In this document: in pieces, positions 36,841-44,626 of the stretch | Position numbering within the stretch: position 1 is the stretch's first letter | How the letters are laid out: each line of letters opens with the position of its first letter | Source: Fusobacterium sp. SYSU M8D902 | Lineage (GTDB): Bacteria; Fusobacteriota; Fusobacteriia; Fusobacteriales; Fusobacteriaceae | Direction of reading: 5' to 3' | Length of the DNA stretch: 64,000 nt | Assembly (NCBI RefSeq): GCF_040199715.1 | Contig: NZ_JBEFNA010000006.1 | Coordinates: 1 to 64,000, forward strand | Made by a program: the position numbers and the translations under genes | The notes under the pieces: model-generated | The model's database searches: none | What the model was told of the DNA's origin: nothing | What the model saw: the letters and a program-made list of their open reading frames with translations, nothing else

Positions 36841-36965
36841 AGCGCCAGAACTTTTTTAAGTTGACGAGGACTGGAGTTTATCGAAAATTCGGCGGATACT
36901 CCAGAGGTGGTTACAGCCATTACCAGTACAAAACTTTAAGATAACTTAGAGGACAAAGGGGTAAT
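36841..36965 (+). ncRNA. glmS: glmS ribozyme (GlcN6P-responsive self-cleaving riboswitch)
   Basis: The conserved core is plain: AGCGCCAGAAC at the 5' end, GTTGACGAGGA, ATCGA...TTCGGCGGAT and GGACAAAGGGG at the 3' end. P2 is CTGGAGT with ACTCCAG. Cleavage is expected between A36841 and G36842 when glucosamine-6-phosphate binds, destabilising the glmS mRNA. It lies about 50 nt before the glmS ribosome site. Confidence 0.95.
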
Positions 36966-37016
36966 AAGTAACAATCTCCTATGAACATTAACAATTTAAT
37001 ATATAGGAGGATTTGT

Positions 37017-38840
37017 ATGTGCGGAATAATCGGTTATGTAGGAGATGAAAGAAAAGCAATGGAGGTCATATTAGATGGACTTAATAAGCTTGAGTACAGA
37101 GGTTATGACTCTTGTGGTCTTGCTATTATCGAAAATGACAGTATCTTCATTGCTAAAAAAAGTGGTAAATTGGAAAATTTAAAAGATTTTTTAAAAGATA
37201 AAGAGGAGAGATCTTTTATTGGTATAGGTCATACTAGATGGGCTACTCATGGAAATCCTAGTGATGAAAACTCCCACCCACATTTTAGTAATGATAAAAG
37301 GGTAGCCATTGTTCATAATGGTATTATTGAAAACTATTTAGAAATTAAAGCTGAACTTATTAAAGATGGGTGTTCATTTACTTCTCAAACAGATAGTGAA
37401 GTGATTGCTCATCTTTTTTCTAAATACTACATTGATGATCCAATAACTACAATTTTAAAAGTTAAGGAGAGATTGAGAGGTAGCTATGCTATTGGAATAA
37501 TTGATAGGGATAATCCTGAACAAATAATCTGTACAAGAAAGGATAGTCCTTTGATAATAGGAGTTGGAAAAAACAAAAATTTTATTGCATCTGATGTTCC
37601 TGCTATTTTAAAATATACTAGAAATGTGATATTCCTAGATAACAATGAGATAGCGATTCTAAAAAAAGATAGTGTTAAAGTTTTCAACTCTTTTGGAGTA
37701 GAAATTACTAAAGATATTATAAAAATAGATTGGGATATGGAACAAGCTAGTAAAAATGGATATCCTCACTTTATGCTAAAAGAGATTGAAGAACAACCTA
37801 GTATTGTAGAAAAAACACTGAATACATATACTGACAATTTAGGTAAAATTAACTTTAACTCCTCTTTAAATATTGATCTATCTAAGATCAAAGAGATCTA
37901 TATAGTTGCTTGTGGAACTGCGTACCATGCTGGACTTCAAGGAGCACATTTTTTAAAAAATATATCTAAAATCAAGGCTGATGTTGATATTGCCTCTGAA
38001 TTTAGATACAGTGATCCTTTCATAAATGAAAATACCCTTGTTATTTTTATCAGTCAATCTGGTGAAACATTGGATACTCTTATGGCTATGAAGATGTCAA
38101 AAAGTAAAGGAGCTCAAACTTTAGCTATCACAAATGTGTTGGGATCTAGTATTGCTAGAGAAGCAGATATGGTTCTATATACTACTGCTGGACCTGAAAT
38201 CTCTGTTGCTTCAACTAAAGCTTATACAGCACAAGTTACCCTTCTTTACCTATTAGCTATCTATTTAGGTGAGAAAAATGGAGTAGTTGACAATGAGAGT
38301 TATCATAGTTATCTAGATATTATCTATAAACTTTCAAATAATATTGATCTCATTCTAAAAAAGAAAGAGGAGATAAAACTTATCAGTGGGTTTTTAAAAA
38401 ATAAAAATGATGCCTTTTACATAGGTAGAGGAATAGATAGCAAATGCTGTCAAGAGGGATCTCTAAAAATGAAAGAGATAAGCTACATACATACTGAAGC
38501 TTTTCCAGCTGGTGAGTTAAAACATGGAACTATAGCCCTTATTGAAGAGGGTACACCTATAATTGCTATTGCTACTCAAGAGGATATGGTTGAGAAAATG
38601 CTCTCTAATATAAAGGAGTTAAAAGCTAGAGGAGCTTATGTTATAGCTATTACTAAGGAGAGATATACAAATATTATTGAAATATCTGATAATTTCATTA
38701 CTTTTGAAAATATAGAAGATATAATTGCTCCAACTGTTGCTAATATAGCACTACAATTATTAGCTTATTATACAGCAGTAGAAAAAGGAGTAGACGTTGA
38801 TAAACCTAGAAATTTAGCAAAATCTGTTACAGTTGAATAA
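37017..38840 (+). CDS. glmS: Glucosamine--fructose-6-phosphate aminotransferase
   Basis: This 607-residue enzyme makes glucosamine-6-phosphate from fructose-6-phosphate and glutamine. The N-terminal glutaminase begins MCGIIGYVG, and Cys2 must be exposed as the nucleophile, which fixes the start at ATG 37017 (AGGAGG upstream). The frame open from 36981 is too long. The SIS isomerase domains show CGTAYHAG, FISQSGETLDT, SVASTKAYTAQ and the C-terminal KPRNLAKSVTVE. It is controlled by the upstream ribozyme and feeds the LPS and wall genes in this window. Confidence 0.98.
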   Translation: MCGIIGYVGDERKAMEVILDGLNKLEYRGYDSCGLAIIENDSIFIAKKSGKLENLKDFLKDKEERSFIGIGHTRWATHGNPSDENSHPHFSNDKRVAIVHNGIIENYLEIKAELIKDGCSFTSQTDSEVIAHLFSKYYIDDPITTILKVKERLRGSYAIGIIDRDNPEQIICTRKDSPLIIGVGKNKNFIASDVPAILKYTRNVIFLDNNEIAILKKDSVKVFNSFGVEITKDIIKIDWDMEQASKNGYPHFMLKEIEEQPSIVEKTLNTYTDNLGKINFNSSLNIDLSKIKEIYIVACGTAYHAGLQGAHFLKNISKIKADVDIASEFRYSDPFINENTLVIFISQSGETLDTLMAMKMSKSKGAQTLAITNVLGSSIAREADMVLYTTAGPEISVASTKAYTAQVTLLYLLAIYLGEKNGVVDNESYHSYLDIIYKLSNNIDLILKKKEEIKLISGFLKNKNDAFYIGRGIDSKCCQEGSLKMKEISYIHTEAFPAGELKHGTIALIEEGTPIIAIATQEDMVEKMLSNIKELKARGAYVIAITKERYTNIIEISDNFITFENIEDIIAPTVANIALQLLAYYTAVEKGVDVDKPRNLAKSVTVE

Positions 38841-38854
38841 AAAGAGGTGATACT

Positions 38855-40633
38855 ATGGAAATTGCAAAAAGAATTGAAAATTTAAGAGAACTGATGAAAA
38901 AAAATAGTATAGATTACTATATCATTCCTTCATCAGACTATCATCAAAGTGAGTATGTTGGAAGTTATTTCAAAAGTAGAGAGTGGATATCTGGTTTTAC
39001 AGGATCTGCTGGAACTATATTAATAACTCTTGAAGAGGCTGGACTTTGGACTGATGGTAGATATTTTATACAAGCGGAGAAACAACTACTTGGCAGTGGG
39101 ATAACTCTATTCAAAATGGGAGAAGAGGGAGTTCCTACTCTTAACCAATATATTAAATCTAAAATAAAAAACAAGGAAACAATTGGTTTTGATGGAAAAG
39201 TTTTAGCTACAAATTTCATCTTATCTCTTCAAGATGAGTTAGAGGATAGAGCAATTAATTTCAATTATAGATTCGATCTAATTAATGAGCTTTGGAATGA
39301 TAGACCTAGCTTACCTTCTAGTGAAGTTTTTATCCTTGAAGAAAAGTATTGTGGTGAAGGTATCGAGAGTAAATTAAGTAGAATAAGAGCGACTCTTGAA
39401 GCAGAAAACTGCGATATGAATATCATCACTTCTCTAGATGATATTGCTTGGATATTCAATCTTAGAGGCAATGATGTTGTTAATAATCCTGTAAATCTTG
39501 CTTATGCTATCATAACAACTGACAGAGCTATCCTATATATTGACGAGAAAAAATTAAATGAAAAAGTTGAAAAATATCTTTATGAAAATAAAGTTGAAGT
39601 TAGAGATTATTTTGAAATTTATGAAGATATGGAAAGAATCTCAAACTCTAATATTATTATGATGGACTTAAATAAAGTTAACTATGCTATATTTAAAAAC
39701 CTTAACTCTGAAATAAAGGTTGTCAATAGAGCAAATCCAAGTACTATATTAAAAGCTTGTAAAAATAAAATTGAGTTAGACAATCTAAGATCTTGTCATA
39801 TTAGAGATGGAGTTGCTGTTACAAAATTTATGTTTTGGCTAAAAAACAGTATCTCAAAAGAAAATATCACAGAGATCTCAGCCACTGAAAAATTAGAGGA
39901 CTTTAGAAAGGAACAAGCTCTTTATATTGAACCTAGTTTTGACACTATTACAGCTTATGAAGCTAATGCTGCAATGATGCATTACAAAGCTACTGAAGAG
40001 TCAAATGCTAAATTAGCTCCTAGAAACATGCTTTTAGTGGACTCAGGAGGACAATATTTTGATGGAACAACTGATATTACTAGAACTTTCATTCTTGGAG
40101 ATTGTTCTTTGGAGATGAAAAAACATTTCACTCTTGTTTTAAAAGGAATGATCAATCTATCAAAAGTTAAATTCCTATATGGAGTTACTGGAACTAACTT
40201 AGATATATTGGCTAGACAAGCACTTTGGAATATTGGAATAGACTATAAATGTGGTACTGGTCATGGAGTTGGATTTTTACTAAATGTTCATGAAGGACCT
40301 CAAGGAATTAGAGTTCAATATAATCCTCAAAGATTGGAAGAGGGAATGAATGTTACTAATGAACCGGGAGTATATATTGAAGGATCTCACGGAATTAGAT
40401 TAGAAAATGAATTGGTTGTTACAAAAGATGAAAAAACTGACTTTGGACAATTTATGAAGTTTGAAACAATAACTTATGCTCCATTGGATTTAGATGGAGT
40501 TGTAAATGAGCTATTATCTAGTGAAGAGATTGAGTTTTTAAATAATTATCATAAAATTGTGTATGATAAGATCTCTCCATTTTTAACTCCTGAAGAAAAA
40601 GAGTGGCTAAAAGAGTATACTCGAGAGATTTAA
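38855..40633 (+). CDS. Xaa-Pro aminopeptidase (M24B)
   Basis: This 592-residue cytoplasmic metallopeptidase has two creatinase N-terminal-like domains and a C-terminal pita-bread domain. Metal ligands are visible in LLVDSGGQYFDGTTDITRTF (two Asp), GTGHGVGFLLNVHEGP (His), LENELVV and FMKFETITYAPLD (Glu). The length matches the long eukaryote-like aminopeptidase P form seen in several anaerobes. It removes N-terminal residues before proline, suiting peptide fermentation. It starts at ATG 38855, 14 bp after glmS, so the two may share a transcript. Confidence 0.92.
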   Translation: MEIAKRIENLRELMKKNSIDYYIIPSSDYHQSEYVGSYFKSREWISGFTGSAGTILITLEEAGLWTDGRYFIQAEKQLLGSGITLFKMGEEGVPTLNQYIKSKIKNKETIGFDGKVLATNFILSLQDELEDRAINFNYRFDLINELWNDRPSLPSSEVFILEEKYCGEGIESKLSRIRATLEAENCDMNIITSLDDIAWIFNLRGNDVVNNPVNLAYAIITTDRAILYIDEKKLNEKVEKYLYENKVEVRDYFEIYEDMERISNSNIIMMDLNKVNYAIFKNLNSEIKVVNRANPSTILKACKNKIELDNLRSCHIRDGVAVTKFMFWLKNSISKENITEISATEKLEDFRKEQALYIEPSFDTITAYEANAAMMHYKATEESNAKLAPRNMLLVDSGGQYFDGTTDITRTFILGDCSLEMKKHFTLVLKGMINLSKVKFLYGVTGTNLDILARQALWNIGIDYKCGTGHGVGFLLNVHEGPQGIRVQYNPQRLEEGMNVTNEPGVYIEGSHGIRLENELVVTKDEKTDFGQFMKFETITYAPLDLDGVVNELLSSEEIEFLNNYHKIVYDKISPFLTPEEKEWLKEYTREI

Positions 40634-40657
40634 CTAAATTAAATTAAGATACACAGT

Positions 40658-40693
40658 AGAGCAAGTAAGTTGAAGTTTACTTGCTCTTTTTTT
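40658..40693 (+). terminator. Terminator after the aminopeptidase gene
   Basis: AGAGCAAGTAA pairs with TTACTTGCTCT, then T7. The arms nearly match the terminator at 44141. Confidence 0.9.
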
Positions 40694-40983
40694 ATTTTAC
40701 TCTGAATTATAATTTTTTCTTTTCGTATAATCATTTATTTTAATGAACCATATATAAAAAAAGAAATAAAAATTTTTTATAATCATTAAAAATAGAGATT
40801 TTTATATAATAAATCTTTAATCTAGAAACAGGAATATTACAAGCTACAGACAAAAAAATTACTAAAAAAGTCAGGAAATCATTTTTAAATATACTTTATT
40901 AAAATTAAACTATTCTATAATATATCAAATCAATATTTTTTCTATTATAATCTCTTTTTTATGCCTTTAATTACGTATTGAAT
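40694..40983. other. Non-coding AT-rich spacer
   Basis: About 290 bp of very AT-rich DNA between a terminator and the por promoter. A small AGATTT...AAATCT hairpin is present near 40796-40816, but there is no ORF or RNA gene I can support. Confidence 0.6.
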
Positions 40984-41019
40984 TTGACCAAAATATAATA
41001 TAGTAGTATAATTATACTA
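40984..41019 (+). promoter_or_regulatory. por operon promoter with perfect palindrome over the -10
   Basis: TTGACC, 17-bp spacer, TATAAT (41007-41012). A perfect 16-bp inverted repeat TAGTATAATTATACTA (41004-41019) covers the -10, as an operator would. The predicted leader is about 85 nt. Confidence 0.75.
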
Positions 41020-41105
41020 GAATAAGAACTTTTTTATTTTAAATAAGTTGTTAAAAAAGGCAAATTTAATAAAAAGATTACTTAAGTATGAAAGGAAGGT
41101 AGGAT

Positions 41106-41681
41106 ATGAGAGAAATATTTGAAATCAGATGGCATGGTAGAGGAGGACAAGGTGCTAAAACTGCTTCTCTTCTATTAGCTGATGCTGCTTTTAGTGGTGG
41201 AATGTATGTACAAGGATTCCCAGAATATGGACCTGAAAGAATGGGAGCTCCCATTACTGCATACAATCGTATCTCTAAAAATCCCGTTAGAGTGCATTCT
41301 AATATTTATGAACCAGACTTTGTTGTAGTAGTTGACGAAACTTTAATAGAGAGTGTTGATGTTACTAAAGGTTTGAAAGAGGATGGTGCTATAATCATAA
41401 ATAGTTCTAAACCTGCTTCTGAATTTATTCCCTTTTTAAAAGGATACAAAGGAAGAGTATTTACTTGTGATGCAAGAAAAATTTCTGAAGAGACTTTAGG
41501 TAAAAATTTCCCTAATACTCCTATGCTTGGATCAGTTGTAAAAGTTAGTGAAGTTATGGAAGAGAAAGCTTTCTTAAAGGCTATGGAAGAATCTTTTAAA
41601 CATAAATTTGCTAGTAAACCAGAAGTTTTAAAAGGAAATATGGACGCATTAATTCGTTCTATGAATGAGGTGAAAGAATAA
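41106..41681 (+). CDS. porG: 2-oxoacid:ferredoxin oxidoreductase gamma subunit
   Basis: This 191-residue subunit begins with RWHGRGGQGAKTA, the CoA-related gamma-domain signature, followed by FPEYGPERMGAP. It starts at ATG 41106 with AAGGAAGG upstream. It is first in a gamma-delta-alpha-beta operon like Thermotoga porGDAB, and subunit sizes fit pyruvate oxidoreductase. 2-Ketoisovalerate oxidoreductase is a possible alternative. Confidence 0.9.
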   Translation: MREIFEIRWHGRGGQGAKTASLLLADAAFSGGMYVQGFPEYGPERMGAPITAYNRISKNPVRVHSNIYEPDFVVVVDETLIESVDVTKGLKEDGAIIINSSKPASEFIPFLKGYKGRVFTCDARKISEETLGKNFPNTPMLGSVVKVSEVMEEKAFLKAMEESFKHKFASKPEVLKGNMDALIRSMNEVKE

Positions 41682-41983
41682 TGAAAAACAAAGCAGGATT
41701 ACCTATAGTTGAAGATATAAAATGGCAAGATATCACTCCAGGTGGTATGGTTTATGAAGCTGGAAGTGCTGCTCAATTTAGAACAGGAGATTGGAGATCA
41801 AATAGACCAGTATTTATTGCTGACAACTGTAAACAATGTTTACTTTGTGTCCCTTGTTGTCCTGATTCATCAATTCCAGTAAAAGATGGTAAAAGACTTG
41901 ATTTTGATATGGACCATTGTAAGGGTTGTGGAATTTGTGCAAAAGTCTGTCCTTTCAAAGCAATAGAAATGGTAAAAGAGTAA
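41681..41983 (+). CDS. porD: 2-oxoacid:ferredoxin oxidoreductase delta (ferredoxin-like) subunit
   Basis: This 100-residue subunit has two [4Fe-4S] motifs, CKQCLLCVPCCP and CKGCGICAKVCP, and carries electrons from the TPP site to ferredoxin. Its ATG shares the final A of the porG stop (TAATG), so the two are translationally coupled. Confidence 0.93.
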   Translation: MKNKAGLPIVEDIKWQDITPGGMVYEAGSAAQFRTGDWRSNRPVFIADNCKQCLLCVPCCPDSSIPVKDGKRLDFDMDHCKGCGICAKVCPFKAIEMVKE

Positions 41984-42000
41984 GTCGGAGGTAGAAATTA

Positions 42001-43179
42001 ATGAGTATAAGAGAAAGAATGTCAGGAAATGAAGCTATCGCTATAGCTATGAAGCAAATAAATCCAGATGTAGTACCAGCATTCCCAATAACTCCTTCAA
42101 CAGAGATCCCACAATATTTCTCTAAATTTGTAGCTGATGGAAGTGTTGATACTGAATTTATACCTGTGGAGTCTGAACACAGTGCTATGTCTGCTGCTAT
42201 GGGTTCACAAGCAGCTGGAGCAAGAACAATGACTGCAACTTCATCTTGTGGACTTGCTCTTATGTGGGAGATGCTATATGTAGTATCTTCAGCAAGACTT
42301 CCTGTTACATTAGCTTGTGTAAATAGAGCTTTGACAGGACCTATCAACATCAATGCTGACCATAGTGACTCTATGGGTGCTAGAGATGCTGGTTGGATTC
42401 AACTTTACAGTGAAACAAACCAAGAGGCTTATGACAATATGTTACAAGCTAACAGAATTGGAGAACATCCAGATGTTCAATTGCCAGTAATGGTATGTCA
42501 AGATGGATTTATAACAAGCCACGCTGTTGAAAATATAGAATTAATTGAAGATGATAAAGCCAAAGCATTTGTTGGTGAATATAAACCAGAAGATTACTTA
42601 TTGAATGCTAAGAGACCTATAGCAGTTGGTCCTTATGATATAGTTTCTTACTATATGGAGCATAAAGTTCAACAAGCTAATGCTATGAAAAATGCTAAAA
42701 AAGTGATCTTAGAAGTAGCAGCAGAGTTTGAAAAAATGACTGGAAGAAAATATGGTTTCTTTGAAGAATATAGACTTGAAGATGCAGAAGTAGCAATAGT
42801 TGTAATCAACTCAACTGCTGGTACTGCTAAAACTGCTATAGACGAGATGAGAAAAGAGGGTAAAAAAGTTGGTTTATTAAAAATTAGAGTATTTAGACCT
42901 TTCCCTATGGAAGAGATTGCTCAAGCTTTAAAACATATTAAAATGGTAGCAGTAATGGATAAATCTGAAGGTTTCTCTGCAGCAGGTGGTCCAGTATTTG
43001 CTGAAGTTAGATCAGCTCTTTATGACTGCAACCCAAGACCTAAAATGGTTAACTATGTATATGGACTTGGAGGAAGAGATGTTACAGTAGCTCATATTAA
43101 AGAGATATTTGAAACTCTATTAAAAGAAAAAGATGAAGAAGTTAGAGATACATATAGACATTTTGGTGTAAGAGGGTAG
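42001..43179 (+). CDS. porA: 2-oxoacid:ferredoxin oxidoreductase alpha subunit
   Basis: This 392-residue subunit starts MSGNEAIAIAMKQINPDVVPAFPITPSTEI, typical of the Por alpha pyrimidine-binding domain, and continues with FIPVESEHSAMSAAMGSQAAGART. ALTGPININADHSDSM fits the pyruvate form. It starts at ATG 42001 with CGGAGG upstream. It partners PorB at the active site; electrons leave through PorD. Confidence 0.92.
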   Translation: MSIRERMSGNEAIAIAMKQINPDVVPAFPITPSTEIPQYFSKFVADGSVDTEFIPVESEHSAMSAAMGSQAAGARTMTATSSCGLALMWEMLYVVSSARLPVTLACVNRALTGPININADHSDSMGARDAGWIQLYSETNQEAYDNMLQANRIGEHPDVQLPVMVCQDGFITSHAVENIELIEDDKAKAFVGEYKPEDYLLNAKRPIAVGPYDIVSYYMEHKVQQANAMKNAKKVILEVAAEFEKMTGRKYGFFEEYRLEDAEVAIVVINSTAGTAKTAIDEMRKEGKKVGLLKIRVFRPFPMEEIAQALKHIKMVAVMDKSEGFSAAGGPVFAEVRSALYDCNPRPKMVNYVYGLGGRDVTVAHIKEIFETLLKEKDEEVRDTYRHFGVRG

Positions 43180-43190
43180 GAGGCAATAGT

Positions 43191-44135
43191 ATGGCATATA
43201 ATTTTAAAAAAGAGATGGAAAAACCAGAAAGATTAACTGGTGGTCATAGAATGTGTGCTGGTTGTGGAGCACCAGTAGCAGTAAGAGGAGTATTGAGAGC
43301 ATTAAAACCTGAGGATCAAGCTGTAATTTGTAGTGCTACAAGTTGTTTAGAGGTATCTACCTTCCTATATCCTTTCACAGCTTGGAAAGATTCTTTTATT
43401 CACTCTGCCTTTGAAAATGCAGCTGCTACAATAAGTGGAGCACAAACTGCTTATAGAGTATTAAAGAAAAAAGGTAAAATTGATGATACTTATAAATTTA
43501 TAGCCTTTGGTGGAGATGGAGGAACATATGATATAGGATTCCAATCATTATCTGGAGCAATGGAAAGAGGACATGATATGGTCTATGTTTGTTATGATAA
43601 TGAAGCATATATGAATACTGGTATCCAAAGATCATCTGCTACTCCAATAGGAGCAGATACTACTACTACTCCTGTAGGAAAGGAAAGTGCTGGAAAACCA
43701 CAAGGAAGAAAAGATTTAACTGATGTAATTGCAGCTCATAATGTTCCCTATGTTGCACAAACAACTTTTATAGGAAACTTTAAAGATTTACATGAAAAAG
43801 CAGAAAAAGCTATCTATACAGAAGGGGCAGCTTTCTTAAATGTTTTAGCTCCTTGTCCTAGAGGTTGGAGATATGAGAGTGAAGATTTGATGGAAATCTG
43901 TAAATTAGCGGTAGAAACTTGCTATTGGCCTCTATTTGAAGTGATCAATGGAGAATGGAAATTAAATTATAGACCTAAGAAAAAACTTCCTATTGAAGAG
44001 TTTTTAAAGAAACAAGGTAGATTTAAACATCTATTTAAACCTGAAAATAGACATATCATAGATAGAATACAGGCAAATGTAGATTTGAAATGGGAAAGAC
44101 TATTAAAAAGATGTGGAGAAGAATTGGATAAATAA
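43191..44135 (+). CDS. porB: 2-oxoacid:ferredoxin oxidoreductase beta (TPP) subunit
   Basis: This 314-residue TPP subunit has the TPP motif FGGDGGTYDIGF ... YDNEAYMNTGIQRS. Cluster cysteines are in MCAGCGAP, a CSATSC region and PCPRGWRYE. It decarboxylates the 2-oxoacid, most likely pyruvate, giving acyl-CoA and reduced ferredoxin. It starts at ATG 43191 with GGGTAGGAGG upstream and ends the operon before a terminator. Confidence 0.93.
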   Translation: MAYNFKKEMEKPERLTGGHRMCAGCGAPVAVRGVLRALKPEDQAVICSATSCLEVSTFLYPFTAWKDSFIHSAFENAAATISGAQTAYRVLKKKGKIDDTYKFIAFGGDGGTYDIGFQSLSGAMERGHDMVYVCYDNEAYMNTGIQRSSATPIGADTTTTPVGKESAGKPQGRKDLTDVIAAHNVPYVAQTTFIGNFKDLHEKAEKAIYTEGAAFLNVLAPCPRGWRYESEDLMEICKLAVETCYWPLFEVINGEWKLNYRPKKKLPIEEFLKKQGRFKHLFKPENRHIIDRIQANVDLKWERLLKRCGEELDK

Positions 44136-44140
44136 GAGTA

Positions 44141-44176
44141 AAAGAGCAAGTTAGCTAAGCTATACTTGCTCTTTTT
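44141..44176. terminator. Bidirectional terminator after porB
   Basis: AAAGAGCAAGT pairs with ACTTGCTCTTT, with inner TAGC/GCTA. It serves porB and the convergent YchJ-like gene. Confidence 0.9.
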
Positions 44177-44506
44177 CTATATCTCAAGCCAACCTTTATA
44201 ATACCAATGTCTTCCTTTTTTTACAAAATAACTCCTTTCATGATGAACCACCTCTTCTCCGTTGCTATCAATATATCTAGCCTTAAATTCAACTATTCCC
44301 TCTTTATCAAATTGAGTTCCTGCAATAACTTCTACAATTTCAAGACCTAACCATTTAGAATTTTTTGCCCACTCCTCTGCTTCTTTCCAGCATATCCCTT
44401 TTGCCGTTTTAGGATCATGTGTTTTTTTGATAAATTCTATATCACATTTAGTGTATGCTTCATACCTTGCTTTCATTAATTCAAGTGCTGTTTTAGGGTT
44501 ACTCAT
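44177..44506 (-). CDS. YchJ-type (NTF2-like) protein lacking SEC-C motifs
   Basis: This 109-residue protein matches the middle domain of YchJ/UPF0225: LMKARYEAYTKCD, KWLGLEIVEV, FKARYIDSNG, HERSYFVKKGRHWYY. The zinc-binding SEC-C ends of E. coli YchJ are absent, so it is a minimal form. Function is unknown. It starts at ATG 44506 with AGGAGG upstream and is divergent from recG. Confidence 0.83.
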   Translation of the reverse strand: MSNPKTALELMKARYEAYTKCDIEFIKKTHDPKTAKGICWKEAEEWAKNSKWLGLEIVEVIAGTQFDKEGIVEFKARYIDSNGEEVVHHERSYFVKKGRHWYYKGWLEI

Positions 44507-44564
44507 TTTATCCTCCTATTTTTTCTCAATTATATCATTTTTTCCACAATATTTCTTCTTAAAA

Positions 44565-44594
44565 TTGATAATATTTATCCAACTATGCTATAAT
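44565..44594 (+). promoter_or_regulatory. Promoter of recG
   Basis: TTGATA, 18-bp spacer, TATAAT preceded by TATGC (extended -10), about 33 bp before the GTG start. Confidence 0.7.
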
Positions 44595-44626
44595 TAAAAG
44601 AAAGATTTAGAAAGGAGTGAGAAATA

